A DNA stretch of 64,000 bases from DASUPK01 sp963724665 (GCA_963724665.1 CAVRVH010000012.1:310001-374000); one strand, 5' to 3'. Positions 8,519 to 17,187 are shown, counted from the stretch's first letter. A program made the numbers and translations. Notes: generated from the letters alone by a model not told the origin.

Positions 8519-9229
8519 ATGGCGCGAGGACAGGCGCGGATCCTGCTCGTGGACGATGAGCAAGCCGTGCAGACGCTTCTCACCTACCCGCTCCGCAAGG
8601 AAGGGTATGAGGTGGTGGGGGCATTGGATGGGCAAGAGGCTCTGGAGCTCTTCGGTGAGGAGAGGTTCGATCTCGTGGTGCTCGACATCATGCTCCCGAA
8701 GCTGGATGGGATCGAGGTGTGCAGGCGCCTTCGCACCCGCAGCCAGGTGCCGATCATCATGCTCACCGCGAAGGGGGATGAGATCGACAAGATCGCCGGG
8801 CTCGAGATGGGCGCGGACGACTACATCACCAAGCCCTTCTCGGTGCGCGAGTTCCGCAGCCGGGTCAAGGCCGCCCTGCGGCGTGGCGGGATGGGTGGCC
8901 AGCCGCTCGCCGCCAACGAGCCGATCAAGGTCGAAGACCTCGAGATCGACTTCGAGCGGCGCTCGGTTCAGCTCGATTCAGACCCGGTCCAGCTGACCTA
9001 CGTCGAGTTTGAGATCCTGGCCGCCCTGGCCGCCGCCCCGGGCCGGGTCTTCACCCGGGAGATGCTGCTCGAGCACATCTGGGGCGACTCGACGTATCGC
9101 GATCCACGCACCGTCGACGTCCACATCAGGCACCTCCGCGAGAAGCTGGAGTCGGACGCCAAGGACCCGGAGTACCTGTTCACCGTGCGCGGCGTCGGCT
9201 ACCGCTTTCGCGACACGGACCGCGATTGA
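8519..9229 (+). CDS. OmpR/PhoB-family response regulator
   Basis: The 236-residue protein has a receiver domain (ILLVDDE with acidic pair Asp12-Asp13, phospho-acceptor Asp56 in LVVLDIMLPKLDG, and Lys in YITKPFSV) followed by a winged-helix DNA-binding domain. The winged helix is seen in LTYVEFEILAALA, REMLLEHIWG and RTVDVHIRHLREKLE. It resembles RegX3/MtrA-type regulators but the target genes cannot be told from the window. Its stop overlaps the TTG start of the histidine kinase, so the pair is translationally coupled; the HtrA-like protease follows in the same operon. Confidence 0.95.
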   Translation: MARGQARILLVDDEQAVQTLLTYPLRKEGYEVVGALDGQEALELFGEERFDLVVLDIMLPKLDGIEVCRRLRTRSQVPIIMLTAKGDEIDKIAGLEMGADDYITKPFSVREFRSRVKAALRRGGMGGQPLAANEPIKVEDLEIDFERRSVQLDSDPVQLTYVEFEILAALAAAPGRVFTREMLLEHIWGDSTYRDPRTVDVHIRHLREKLESDAKDPEYLFTVRGVGYRFRDTDRD

Positions 9230-10671
9230 GGCTCAACACACTCCGCAACCGGCTGGTGGCGCTGATCACGCTGATCACGGCGGCGGCGATCGGCTTCGTC
9301 TACCTCTACGTGGTCCCGCAGCTGGAGTCGAGCCTGACCGCGGAGAAGCTCCGCCGCCTCGAACACCTTGGAGTGGAGCAGGCGCCGCGCGTCGCTCATG
9401 CACTCGAATCAGGCGCCTCCCAACAACAGGTCGAGGAGATGGTGCGCACCACGGCGCAGTCCACCGAGAGCCGCGTGACGCTGCTCGCGGTTCGAGACGA
9501 GTCGGGTGGCCCGGTCCCGGCGTTCGTGGTCGCAGACTCTCAGGCGGAGGCGACCGCCGTCCAGGGCCGCTATCTGACGGCCGATGCTGCGATCGCCGAC
9601 GGCCACGTGGCGTCGGGGGTGGAGCACGTGGCAGGTACGCGGGTTGCCACTTCGGCCGTCCCGATCGACTTCGCCGGCCAGCCTCGCTGGGTGGAGGTGA
9701 TCTCGACCCCGCTCGCGGAGGTCAACGACGACGTCGCCCTGGTACGCCGGCAGATCCTGATCGCCGGGCTGATCGCGCTGATCGCGGCGTCACTGACCGG
9801 CTACTGGGCCTCCGGCGCGGTCTCCCGCCGGCTGCGGCGGATGCGGCAGGCGGCGGAGGCGGTCGCCGACGGCCACTTCGACCAGCCGATCCCGGTCGAT
9901 TCCTCCGACGAGCTCGGCCAGCTGGCCCGCAGCTTCAACGACATGCAGCGCCGGCTCGCGCGCCTGGACAGCTCACGAAAGGAGTTCATCGCCAACGCCT
10001 CTCACGAGCTGCGCACGCCGATCTTCTCCCTCGGGGGGTTCGTCGAGCTGCTCGAGACCGAGAAGCTGACCGCCGCCGAGCGCCGGTCATTCGTCGCGGA
10101 GATGCGCGCTCAGATCCAGCGGCTGCAGAAGCTCACCATCGACCTGCTCGACCTGTCCCGCCTCGACGCCGACGTGGTCGAGATCCAGCACGAGCAGGTG
10201 GACCTGAAGGAAGTCGCGCGCGACGTCGCCGACGAGTTCCGCCCATCGGCGAAATCCCACCGCTCCTCGCTGCAGGTCCGGGGGCGAGGTGAGGTCGTGG
10301 CCCTCGCCGACCTAAATCGAGTCTCACAAATCATCCGTATTCTCATTGACAATGCCATCACCCATACGCCGCAGGGAACGAACGTGACGGTCACCGCTGT
10401 CCGCGGACGCGGCGCCGCGGAGCTGATCGTCGGCGACGACGCCAAGAAGGGCATCGACCCGCGGGCGATCGAGAAGGTCTTCGACCGCTTCTACACGGGC
10501 GACGCGGCGACCGGCTCGGGCCTTGGCCTCGCCATCGCCGACGAGCTCGCGCTCCGCATGGACGGTCAGCTGGCGGTTGTCTCCCGGCGCGGCCACACAG
10601 CCTTCACCCTCAGCCTGCCCGTAGCGGAGAGGCGCAGGCGACAGCGCGAGCCGGCCGGGGCAGCCGCGTGA
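9226..10671 (+). CDS. Sensor histidine kinase with HAMP domain
   Basis: The 481-residue membrane kinase pairs with the preceding regulator. It has one helix near residues 10-28, an extracytoplasmic sensor of about 140 residues, and a second helix near 170-190. A HAMP domain (SRRLRRMRQAAEAVADG) and the H box SHELRTPIFSL with His260 follow. The N box is ILIDNAITHTP and the G2 box GSGLGLAIADEL is intact. The G1 box, normally DxGxG, reads DDAKKG, so ATP binding may be altered. The TTG start overlaps the upstream stop. It ends with a GTG overlapping the next gene. Confidence 0.94.
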   Translation: MRLNTLRNRLVALITLITAAAIGFVYLYVVPQLESSLTAEKLRRLEHLGVEQAPRVAHALESGASQQQVEEMVRTTAQSTESRVTLLAVRDESGGPVPAFVVADSQAEATAVQGRYLTADAAIADGHVASGVEHVAGTRVATSAVPIDFAGQPRWVEVISTPLAEVNDDVALVRRQILIAGLIALIAASLTGYWASGAVSRRLRRMRQAAEAVADGHFDQPIPVDSSDELGQLARSFNDMQRRLARLDSSRKEFIANASHELRTPIFSLGGFVELLETEKLTAAERRSFVAEMRAQIQRLQKLTIDLLDLSRLDADVVEIQHEQVDLKEVARDVADEFRPSAKSHRSSLQVRGRGEVVALADLNRVSQIIRILIDNAITHTPQGTNVTVTAVRGRGAAELIVGDDAKKGIDPRAIEKVFDRFYTGDAATGSGLGLAIADELALRMDGQLAVVSRRGHTAFTLSLPVAERRRRQREPAGAAA

Positions 10672-11846
10672 GGAGACTGTATTTGACGCTGGTAGCCGCC
10701 CTGGCGGCGGCGGTGATCGCGGCCGGCTGCGGGGGTGGCGGGGACACGACGATCACCGAGGGGAGCGCGGCGAGCAGCACCCAGCCGGTCGTGGTCGAGT
10801 CGAGCGGCGGGAGCTTCAATCCGGCCCAGATCTACAAGGACGTCTCGCCCGGAGTGGTGACGATCATCTCTGTCTTCGACTCGAGTGGCAGCACGATCCT
10901 CGGCCAGAGCGGCAGCTCAGCCGGACAGGGCTCGGGCTTCGTCGTCGACAAGGACGGCGACATCGTCACGAACGCGCACGTGGTTACAAGCGGAGGACGC
11001 CTGAACGGAGGCGGGACTCCGCAGGCCGCGAAGCAGGTCTTCGTCGAGTTCGGGGACCACAACCGGGTCCCCGCGCAGATCGTGGGCTTCGACGCGGACG
11101 CGGACGTCGCGCTGATCAAGGTCGACCCCAATGGCCTCAATCTCGTGCCGGTCCCCCTGTCCGACCGCTCGACCTTCGCCGTCGGCGAGCCCGTGGCCGC
11201 GATCGGCAGCCCGTTCGGCGAGACCCAGTCCCTCTCGATCGGCGTGATCTCGGCGACCAACCGCACCGTCGAGGGACTCACCAACTTCGGCATCGACAAC
11301 GCGATCCAGACCGACGCCTCCATCAACCCCGGCAACTCGGGCGGGCCGCTGCTCGACTCGAAGGGCCAGGTGATCGGCATCAACGAGCAGATCGCCTCCA
11401 GCTCGGGGAGCAACTCCGGCGTCGGCTTCGCCATCCCGGTCACCTCGGTTCGCTACTCGCTCGACCAGCTCCGCGCGAACGGCAAGGTCGAGTACGCCTT
11501 CCTGGGCGTCACAAGCGAGTCGCTCTACCCGCAGCTCGCCGAGCATCTCGGCCTCGACACCAAGACCGGCGCCCTGATCACCGACGTGGTCAGCGGAAGC
11601 CCCGCGGACAAGGCCGGGCTGAAGGGCTCGACGGGAGATACCACCTTCCAGCTCCAGCACGTCAAGACCGGCGGCGACGTCGTGATCGCCGTCGACGGCA
11701 AGCCGGTCTTCCAGAACAACGACCTCTCGGAGCTGATCGCGCTCCACAAGCCCGGGGACACGGTCACGCTCGACATCCTCCGCGGCAACCAGCATGCGAC
11801 CGTGGACGTCACCCTGGGCTCGCGGCCGGCTGACGTCAGCGGGTAG
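10668..11846 (+). CDS. HtrA/DegP-like serine protease, lipoprotein
   Basis: The 392-residue protein begins with a lipobox-type signal (LAAAVIAAGCGG), so it is probably lipid-anchored on the outside of the membrane. The trypsin-like domain has His104 (NAHVV), Asp146 (DADVALIKV) and Ser224 (GNSGGPLL). A PDZ domain follows from about residue 280 (FLGVTSESLY, GSPADKAGLKG). HtrA proteins degrade or rescue misfolded envelope proteins, and coupling to an upstream two-component system fits an envelope-stress circuit. The GTG start overlaps the kinase stop. Its TAG stop lies at the edge of palindromic repeat copy A. Confidence 0.95.
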   Translation: MRRLYLTLVAALAAAVIAAGCGGGGDTTITEGSAASSTQPVVVESSGGSFNPAQIYKDVSPGVVTIISVFDSSGSTILGQSGSSAGQGSGFVVDKDGDIVTNAHVVTSGGRLNGGGTPQAAKQVFVEFGDHNRVPAQIVGFDADADVALIKVDPNGLNLVPVPLSDRSTFAVGEPVAAIGSPFGETQSLSIGVISATNRTVEGLTNFGIDNAIQTDASINPGNSGGPLLDSKGQVIGINEQIASSSGSNSGVGFAIPVTSVRYSLDQLRANGKVEYAFLGVTSESLYPQLAEHLGLDTKTGALITDVVSGSPADKAGLKGSTGDTTFQLQHVKTGGDVVIAVDGKPVFQNNDLSELIALHKPGDTVTLDILRGNQHATVDVTLGSRPADVSG

Positions 11847-11923
11847 CGGCTGCCAGGCTGCTCCACCTTGGAGCGAAGGGCGAAGCCCGTAGCGACTTAT
11901 GCTGGGCAGCCGCTTGCAGCCGC
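11846..11923 (-). repeat. Palindromic intergenic repeat, copy A
   Basis: This 78-bp element is the reverse orientation of copies B (45981) and C (50025). The outer arms are GCGGCTGC and GCAGCCGC, and the shared core includes GGGCTTCGCCC with flanking hairpin arms GCTCC and GGAGC. It begins at the last base of the htrA-like stop codon. The outer arm differs from copies B and C by paired changes, which suggests selection on the folded form. Confidence 0.75.
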
Positions 11924-11929
11924 GGCTAT

Positions 11930-12862
11930 ATGGCGAAGCAGTCAATCCGAAACCTCGTAGTCGCCCTCGCCTCCACTCTGCGCGAGGAAGTCCTACCCCA
12001 TCTCGGCGCTCACGCCGGACGCGCTCACTCCGGATCCGCCGAGGGCGGCGACGTCACATTCCAGATCGACGAGCACGCCGAGAAGCGGATGGAGGCCTTC
12101 CTGGCCGAGCGAGCGCCCGAGGTCTCCTTCTACTCGGAGGACCGGGGCCTGGTCTCGCCGGCCGGCGACCGGGCCGAGTGGGTGCTGATCGTCGACCCGA
12201 TCGACGGGACGCGACCCGCGCTGGCCGGGCTGGAGTCGTCCTGCGTCTCGGTGGCCGCGGCGCCCCTGACCGGCGAGCCGACGATGTCCGACGTCCAGGT
12301 GGGCTGCGTCCTCGAGCTGAAGAGCGGAGCGGCCTTCGTCGCCGAGAGAGGCTCGGGCCTCGAACCGGCGGCGCAGCTCTCGCAGAACCGCTCGCTGGAG
12401 CGGATGTTCTGGACCTATGGCTTTCGCGGTCGTCCCGCGCGGGCGCTGGTGGAGGTGCTGGCGGAGCTGATCGACCGCTCGTCGGTGGGTGGCGGCACCT
12501 TTGACCTCGGCTCCGCCACCTTCGACATGACGCGCGTCGTCACCGGACAGCTCGACGCCTACGTGGAGCCCGGGCCGCGATTGATCGACGACGTGCCCAA
12601 GATGCGCGCCGAGTTCGAGCGGGTGGGCGGCGGGGCGGTGCTCAACAACTCCCCATACGACCTGGCGGCGGCGACGATCTGCCTCCAGGAGGGCGGCGCG
12701 ATCGTCACCGACGCATACGGACAGTCGCTCGCCGAGAGGCCCCTGCTGGGCTCGAGCCACGTGTTCCAGATGTCCTGCGTGGCCGCCGCCAATGCCGAGC
12801 TGCACGCCGCGATCTGCGCCGAGCTCGACGCCGGCATCGAGCGGCTGCGCGACCAGCACTAA
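11930..12862 (+). CDS. Inositol-monophosphatase-family phosphatase
   Basis: The 310-residue protein has the IMPase metal site: an acidic SED loop near residue 68, DPIDGTRPAL near 88-97, and a C-terminal YDLAAATICLQEGGAI that replaces the usual WDxAAG motif but keeps its Asp. Family members remove phosphate from inositol, fructose-1,6-bisphosphate, histidinol or PAP. It lies directly upstream of TreT and the GT20 synthase, and no OtsB-type trehalose-6-phosphatase is visible. A role on a sugar-phosphate made by that cluster is therefore possible, but unproven. Confidence 0.85.
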   Translation: MAKQSIRNLVVALASTLREEVLPHLGAHAGRAHSGSAEGGDVTFQIDEHAEKRMEAFLAERAPEVSFYSEDRGLVSPAGDRAEWVLIVDPIDGTRPALAGLESSCVSVAAAPLTGEPTMSDVQVGCVLELKSGAAFVAERGSGLEPAAQLSQNRSLERMFWTYGFRGRPARALVEVLAELIDRSSVGGGTFDLGSATFDMTRVVTGQLDAYVEPGPRLIDDVPKMRAEFERVGGGAVLNNSPYDLAAATICLQEGGAIVTDAYGQSLAERPLLGSSHVFQMSCVAAANAELHAAICAELDAGIERLRDQH

Positions 12863-12864
12863 TC

Positions 12865-12885
12865 GGGTTGCGCTAACGCGCACCC
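12865..12885 (+). terminator. Bulged hairpin after IMPase gene (family copy 1)
   Basis: Two bases after the TAA stop, GGGT, a bulged T, GCGC, loop TAAC, GCGC and ACCC form a tight stem-loop. No U-tract follows. The same layout with a different inner stem occurs after rpsF (16532). Confidence 0.5.
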
Positions 12886-12938
12886 TCCCCTCAACCGAGT
12901 ACTTTTCCGCCCTTGCGCAATCGAGGGCGGGCCAGACG

Positions 12939-14180
12939 ATGCTCCAAGAGGTAGCGCTGGGGACCAAGTCTCTGGCCGACTACACCCACCTGGCCGGCCG
13001 CGGCCTGGTCGACGAGATCCGCGAGCTGGCCGAGAGCCTGCAGGGCAAGCGCGTCCTGCACGTCAGCGCCACCGCCTTCGGCGGCGGCGTCTCGGAGATC
13101 CTCTACACACTCGTGCCGCTGATGCGCGACGTGGGCCTCGACACCCACTGGCAGGTGATCATGGGCCGCGAGGAGTTCTTCAACGCGACGAAGCTCCTCC
13201 ACAACTCTCTGCAGGGCGACCCGAACACGCTCACCCCCAACCAGTGGGAGCTGTTCGACCACTACAACAAGATGAACGCCGACTCGCTCGAGGGCGAGTG
13301 GGACGTGATCATCGTCCACGACCCGCAGCCGGTCGGGATGCGCCATGACGCGGCCGACCACGCGAAGAACTGGGTCTGGCGCTGCCACATCGACCTCTCC
13401 GAGCCGAACCCGGAGCCGATCAGCCGCCTGCTGCCGCTGATCTCGGAGTACGACATCACGGTCTGGCACATGGAGCAGTACGTGCCGAAGGGCCTCGACG
13501 GCCACGGCGGCGTCCGGATCGTCCCGCCCGCGATCGACCCCCTCTCCCCCAAGAACATGGCGCTCTCCCCCGACGATGCCGCCTTCGTCTGCAACCAGTT
13601 CGGCATCGATGTCGATCGGCCGCTGATGACGCAGGTCTCACGCTTCGACCCGTGGAAGGACCCGATCGGCGTGATCGACGCCTATCGCCAGGTCACCAAG
13701 GAGATCCCTGAGATTCAGCTCGCCCTGGTCGGCTCGATGGCCACGGACGACCCCGAGGGCTGGGAGTTCTTCCACCGCACCTTCGAGTACGCGGGCTCAG
13801 ACCCCGACATCAAGATCCTCAACAACCTCAACAACGTCGGCGCGATCGAGGTGAATGCCTTCCAGTCCCAGTCCGACGTGATCCTGCAGAAGTCGATCCG
13901 CGAGGGCTTCGGCCTGACCGTTGCCGAGTCACTCTGGAAGGGTCGGCCGACGATCGGCGGCGATGTTGGCGGCATCCCCCTGCAGATCGTCGACGGCGAG
14001 GACGGCTACCTCGTCTCCTCCCCTGACGAGGCCGCCAAGCGCTCGACCGAGATCCTCCAGGATCCCGAGCTCGGCCGCAGGCTCGGCCGCGCCGGCAAGG
14101 AGCGCACGCGCGAGCGCTTTCTGACCCCACGCCTGCTGCTCGACTGGCTGCGGATCTTCACCGACCTCGATTCGAATTAA
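12939..14180 (+). CDS. treT: Trehalose synthase (glycosyltransferase, TreT-type GT4)
   Basis: TreT joins NDP-glucose and glucose to make trehalose in one step. The 413-residue protein shows the TreT layout: GGGVSEILYTLVPLM near residues 48-62, HDPQPVGM, WRCHIDLSEPN, the VSRFDPWKDP nucleotide-sugar motif and a C-terminal EGFGLTVAESLWKGRP donor site. The open frame reaches 12792 but the earlier part overlaps the IMPase gene, so I start at the ATG at 12939. It sits between the IMPase-like gene and the GT20 synthase, consistent with a compatible-solute cluster. Confidence 0.9.
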   Translation: MLQEVALGTKSLADYTHLAGRGLVDEIRELAESLQGKRVLHVSATAFGGGVSEILYTLVPLMRDVGLDTHWQVIMGREEFFNATKLLHNSLQGDPNTLTPNQWELFDHYNKMNADSLEGEWDVIIVHDPQPVGMRHDAADHAKNWVWRCHIDLSEPNPEPISRLLPLISEYDITVWHMEQYVPKGLDGHGGVRIVPPAIDPLSPKNMALSPDDAAFVCNQFGIDVDRPLMTQVSRFDPWKDPIGVIDAYRQVTKEIPEIQLALVGSMATDDPEGWEFFHRTFEYAGSDPDIKILNNLNNVGAIEVNAFQSQSDVILQKSIREGFGLTVAESLWKGRPTIGGDVGGIPLQIVDGEDGYLVSSPDEAAKRSTEILQDPELGRRLGRAGKERTRERFLTPRLLLDWLRIFTDLDSN

Positions 14181-14228
14181 GCACGGCCCCCTGCCCGGGT
14201 CTTGAGCCTCGGCTGATACAAACGTCGG

Positions 14229-15698
14229 GTGCCCGACAGCCACTCCCTGACGATCGTCTCCAACCGCGGCCCGGCCGAGTTTGGCCTCGACGACCGGGGC
14301 AACCGCATCGTCCAGCGCGGCGGCGGCGGCCTCGTCACGGCCCTCTCGGGGCTCGTCTCCCACCGCAGGGCGCTCTGGATCGCCTCGGCGATGACCGAGG
14401 AGGACGTCGTGGTGGCGAGTGAGAGCGATGGGCCGGTGACCGTAGAGGTGGACGGAATCTCCTATGACGTCCAGATGGTCGCGTCCAACCCGACGGCCTA
14501 CGACCGCTTCTACAACGTGATCGCCAACCCGATCCTCTGGTTCATCCAGCATTACCTCTGGGACCTGTCGAACGCCCCGGACATCCGCCAGGCGGAGTTC
14601 GATGCATGGGAGGAGGGCTACAAGGTGGTCAACGACGACATCGCCGCCGCGGTGATCGAGGCGATCGACGGCCAGGAGAGCCCGGTGGTGATGCTCCACG
14701 ACTACCACCTCTACACCAGCCCCGGCCTGATCCGGAAGGTCCGTCCCGACGCCTTCCTCCACTACTTCGTCCACATCCCCTGGTCCCAGCCGGACTCTTG
14801 GCGCATCCTTCCCAACCGCTGGCGGGAGGAGATCTACCTGAGCATGCTCTCCAACGACATCATCGGCTTCCACACCACCTCCTATTGCCGCAACTTCCTC
14901 GCCTGCTGCCGCGACCTGATGGAGCTGGAGGTCGACTACGACCGGGCAGCTGTCATGTACGAGGGTCGTGAGGTCTGGGTCCGGGCCTATCCGCTCTCTA
15001 TCGACACGCAGCGGCTCTACCGCGCCGCCGAGTCCGCGGACGTGGCCTTCTACGAGAAGGAGCTGCTCCGTCGCCGTCGTGACCACCTGATCATTCGCGT
15101 CGACCGCGCCGACCTCTCGAAGAACGTCCTGCGGGGCTTCACCGCCTTCGACGTCTTCCTCGAGCAGCATCCGGAGTTCCGGGAGAAGGTCACCTTCATC
15201 GCGCACCTGCAGCCATCACGGCAGGACGTGCCCGAGTACGCCGAGTACCTCGAGCGGATCGAGGCCCTGGTCGCAGTCGTCAACCACCGGCACGGCACGA
15301 CCGACTGGATGCCGATCGACCTGCGGATCTACGAGAACTTCCACGAGGCCGTCGCCCGCTACAAGCACTTTGACCTGCTGATGGTCAACTCGCTGTTCGA
15401 CGGGATGAACCTGGTCGCCAAGGAAGCGCCGGCGGTCAACACCCGCGACGGCGTCGTGATGCTCTCGGAGAACACCGGGGCCCACGAGGAGCTCGGCGAC
15501 TGCACCCTCTCCGTCAACCCCTTTGACATCCAGGAGCAGGCCGACGGGATCTACCGCGCCCTCACGATGGAGCCGGAGGAGCGCGCCCTGCGTGCTCGCC
15601 GCCTGAAGGAGATCATCACCGAGCGCGACCCGGGTGACTGGGTGGACGAGCAGCTCGCCGACATCCGCGCGAAGCGGGCGCCGGCGGAGGTCGGCTAG
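14229..15698 (+). CDS. otsA: GT20 family synthase (trehalose-6-phosphate synthase-like)
   Basis: The 489-residue protein carries the GT20 signs VSNRGPAEF (residues 10-18), RGGGGLVTAL, HDYHLYTSPGL, HIPWSQPDSWRILP and DGMNLVAKEA. OtsA makes trehalose-6-phosphate from UDP-glucose and glucose-6-phosphate. The HIPW segment differs from the usual HIPFP, and the RVDRADLSKN stretch replaces the standard DYTKG loop, so the acceptor may differ (for example glycerol-3-phosphate in the related GgpS). No OtsB domain is attached or adjacent. The GTG start has no Shine-Dalgarno site. Confidence 0.85.
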   Translation: MPDSHSLTIVSNRGPAEFGLDDRGNRIVQRGGGGLVTALSGLVSHRRALWIASAMTEEDVVVASESDGPVTVEVDGISYDVQMVASNPTAYDRFYNVIANPILWFIQHYLWDLSNAPDIRQAEFDAWEEGYKVVNDDIAAAVIEAIDGQESPVVMLHDYHLYTSPGLIRKVRPDAFLHYFVHIPWSQPDSWRILPNRWREEIYLSMLSNDIIGFHTTSYCRNFLACCRDLMELEVDYDRAAVMYEGREVWVRAYPLSIDTQRLYRAAESADVAFYEKELLRRRRDHLIIRVDRADLSKNVLRGFTAFDVFLEQHPEFREKVTFIAHLQPSRQDVPEYAEYLERIEALVAVVNHRHGTTDWMPIDLRIYENFHEAVARYKHFDLLMVNSLFDGMNLVAKEAPAVNTRDGVVMLSENTGAHEELGDCTLSVNPFDIQEQADGIYRALTMEPEERALRARRLKEIITERDPGDWVDEQLADIRAKRAPAEVG

Positions 15699-16075
15699 CG
15701 CTCGAATTGGAATTCGCCGGGTCGCGGTGGCGGTGCGTAGCTCGGTACGTAGATCGGGGCCGGAGCCGGGGTAACCGCGACTCTCGAGCTACCCGCGCGG
15801 CCGTGTCGACGGTGATGATGCGTCCGCCGGACCAATCGGGGCTTGGTGCGCTCGCGATGGTGTCGTCTAATCCTGGGTGGCGGCATCACCGGCGGGGGCT
15901 GCGCGGGGAGAGGGGTCGCGTCCACGGGAGCCGGTGCGAGTCCGACATCCCGCGGAACCGGCGGAGGGGAATCGCTGCCGAGCAACGCGGGTAGGGAGAC
16001 GATTCCGGCGATCCCCGCGGCCGCGATGGCCGCAACCCGTCCCACGGTGCCCCATCTGATCTGCCTGCCGGTCAC
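15695..16075 (-). CDS. Pro/His/Arg-rich membrane-anchored hypothetical protein
   Basis: This is a 126-residue protein with one helix (VAAIAAAGIAGIVSLPALL, residues 13-31) near the N-terminus, followed by proline-rich and His/Arg-rich segments and the end GEFQFER. No domain is recognisable. The stop overlaps the otsA stop by 4 bp on the other strand, and the GTG start lies 52 bp from rpsF. The low-complexity make-up weakens the call, but the membrane helix and the open frame across 380 bp favour a real gene. Confidence 0.6.
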   Translation of the reverse strand: MTGRQIRWGTVGRVAAIAAAGIAGIVSLPALLGSDSPPPVPRDVGLAPAPVDATPLPAQPPPVMPPPRIRRHHRERTKPRLVRRTHHHRRHGRAGSSRVAVTPAPAPIYVPSYAPPPRPGEFQFER

Positions 16076-16110
16076 GCTCGCTTGAGCGCGCGCAGCCAGA
16101 CGTTCTCCCC

Positions 16111-16116
16111 TATAGT
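16111..16116 (+). promoter_or_regulatory. Candidate -10 box (TATAGT) of the rpsF-ssb operon
   Basis: TATAGT ends 11 nt before the rpsF GTG. TTGAGC at 16082 is too far (23 bp) to be a normal -35, so only the -10 is offered. Confidence 0.4.
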
Positions 16117-16127
16117 CGCGCGTCGCT

Positions 16128-16529
16128 GTGAACCGTCACTACGAACTCGTATTGATGCTCGACCCCGAGGCCGCCGACGAGGCCCGGGACAAGCTCGCGG
16201 GCGACGTCCGCCAGCAGATCGAGGGCGCGGGCACGCTCGACCGCGCCGATGTCTGGGGCCTGCGCACGCTCGCCTACGAGATCAAGCGGCGCAATGAGGC
16301 CGACTACCGCTTCTACCGCTTCCAGGGCGAGCCGGCGCTCCTCGAGAGCCTGGATCACAACCTGAAGATCACCGACGGCGTGCTGCGCTTCCGGATCTTC
16401 AAGGTCGAGCCCGACGCGCCGGCGAATCCCCCGCCTGCGATCGAGCGGCCCATGGCGGTCGAGGGTGCCCGTCCGGACCGCGAGGACAGGCCGCGGCGCG
16501 GGCGTCGCGACGACCGCGATTCCGACTAA
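16128..16529 (+). CDS. rpsF: 30S ribosomal protein S6
   Basis: S6 binds S18 on the platform of the small subunit. The 133-residue protein begins (GTG) NRHYELVLMLDPEA, has the central WGLRTLAYEIKRRNEADYRFYRFQG and a basic, acidic-patched tail ending DRDSD. The tail is longer than in the minimal family (about 95 residues). It leads the conserved rpsF-ssb-rpsR-rplI set, but here ssb and rpsR are split by two minus-strand genes. A bulged hairpin follows the stop. Confidence 0.97.
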   Translation: MNRHYELVLMLDPEAADEARDKLAGDVRQQIEGAGTLDRADVWGLRTLAYEIKRRNEADYRFYRFQGEPALLESLDHNLKITDGVLRFRIFKVEPDAPANPPPAIERPMAVEGARPDREDRPRRGRRDDRDSD

Positions 16530-16531
16530 AC

Positions 16532-16562
16532 GGGTTGCTCCTCGCTCCGCTACGGAGCACCC
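16532..16562 (+). terminator. Bulged hairpin after rpsF (family copy 2)
   Basis: GGGT, bulged T, GCTCC, a loop, GGAGC and ACCC form a stem-loop beginning 2 nt after the rpsF stop. Flanks CGGGTTGC and GCACCCTC are shared with the copy at 12865, while the inner stem differs in a paired manner. It may attenuate transcription between rpsF and ssb. Confidence 0.5.
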
Positions 16563-16677
16563 TCGCATTCTTACTGTGCGCCGCAGTTTCCGGCTTTCTT
16601 TCCCAACCGGGGAGAGAACCCGCCGTGCTGCGACTTAAGATCGATGTTCGGAATCGAAAGGAATAGGAGCTGATCTC

Positions 16678-17154
16678 TTGGCGGCCTCAAACATCAACGT
16701 AGTAGCGATCACCGGAAACTTGACCAAGGACCCCGAGCTGCGCTCGACCCCCAATGGGACTTCCGTCTGCAAGCTTCGAGTGGCCGTCAACAGCCGCCGC
16801 AAGGACGGGCAGAGTGGCGAGTGGGTCGACAAACCCAACTACTTCGACGTCACCGTCTGGGGCGCGCAGGGAGAGAACTGCGCCAACTACCTCTCCAAGG
16901 GGCGTCCGGTCGCCGTCGAGGGACGGCTCGACTGGCGCGAGTGGGAGGCACAGGACGGCTCCAAGCGCCAGGCGGTCGAGATCATCGCCAACAGCGTCCA
17001 GTTCCTGGGCTCGCGGTCTGACAACGCGGGCGGTGGCAGTGGCGGTGGCAACGGCACCTTCCAGCCGAGCTCCGACGTTCCGGCCGACACCTCGGACTTC
17101 GAGGGCGCCACGGTCAGCTCGGGCGGCGGCTCGGACGACGACATCCCGTTCTAG
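16678..17154 (+). CDS. ssb: Single-stranded DNA-binding protein
   Basis: SSB coats single-stranded DNA and recruits repair and replication proteins. The 158-residue protein has an OB fold (INVVAITGNLTKDPELRSTPNG, then YFDVTVWGAQGENCANYLSKGRPVAVEGRL), a Gly/Ser/Asp-rich linker from about residue 113 and the acidic C-terminal tip DDDIPF that docks partners. Start is TTG at 16678, supported by GGAG upstream. The frame contains no earlier usable start. Confidence 0.97.
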   Translation: MAASNINVVAITGNLTKDPELRSTPNGTSVCKLRVAVNSRRKDGQSGEWVDKPNYFDVTVWGAQGENCANYLSKGRPVAVEGRLDWREWEAQDGSKRQAVEIIANSVQFLGSRSDNAGGGSGGGNGTFQPSSDVPADTSDFEGATVSSGGGSDDDIPF

Positions 17155-17187
17155 TCGACTCGGCCCAGCTACTGCTGGGACGCGCTG

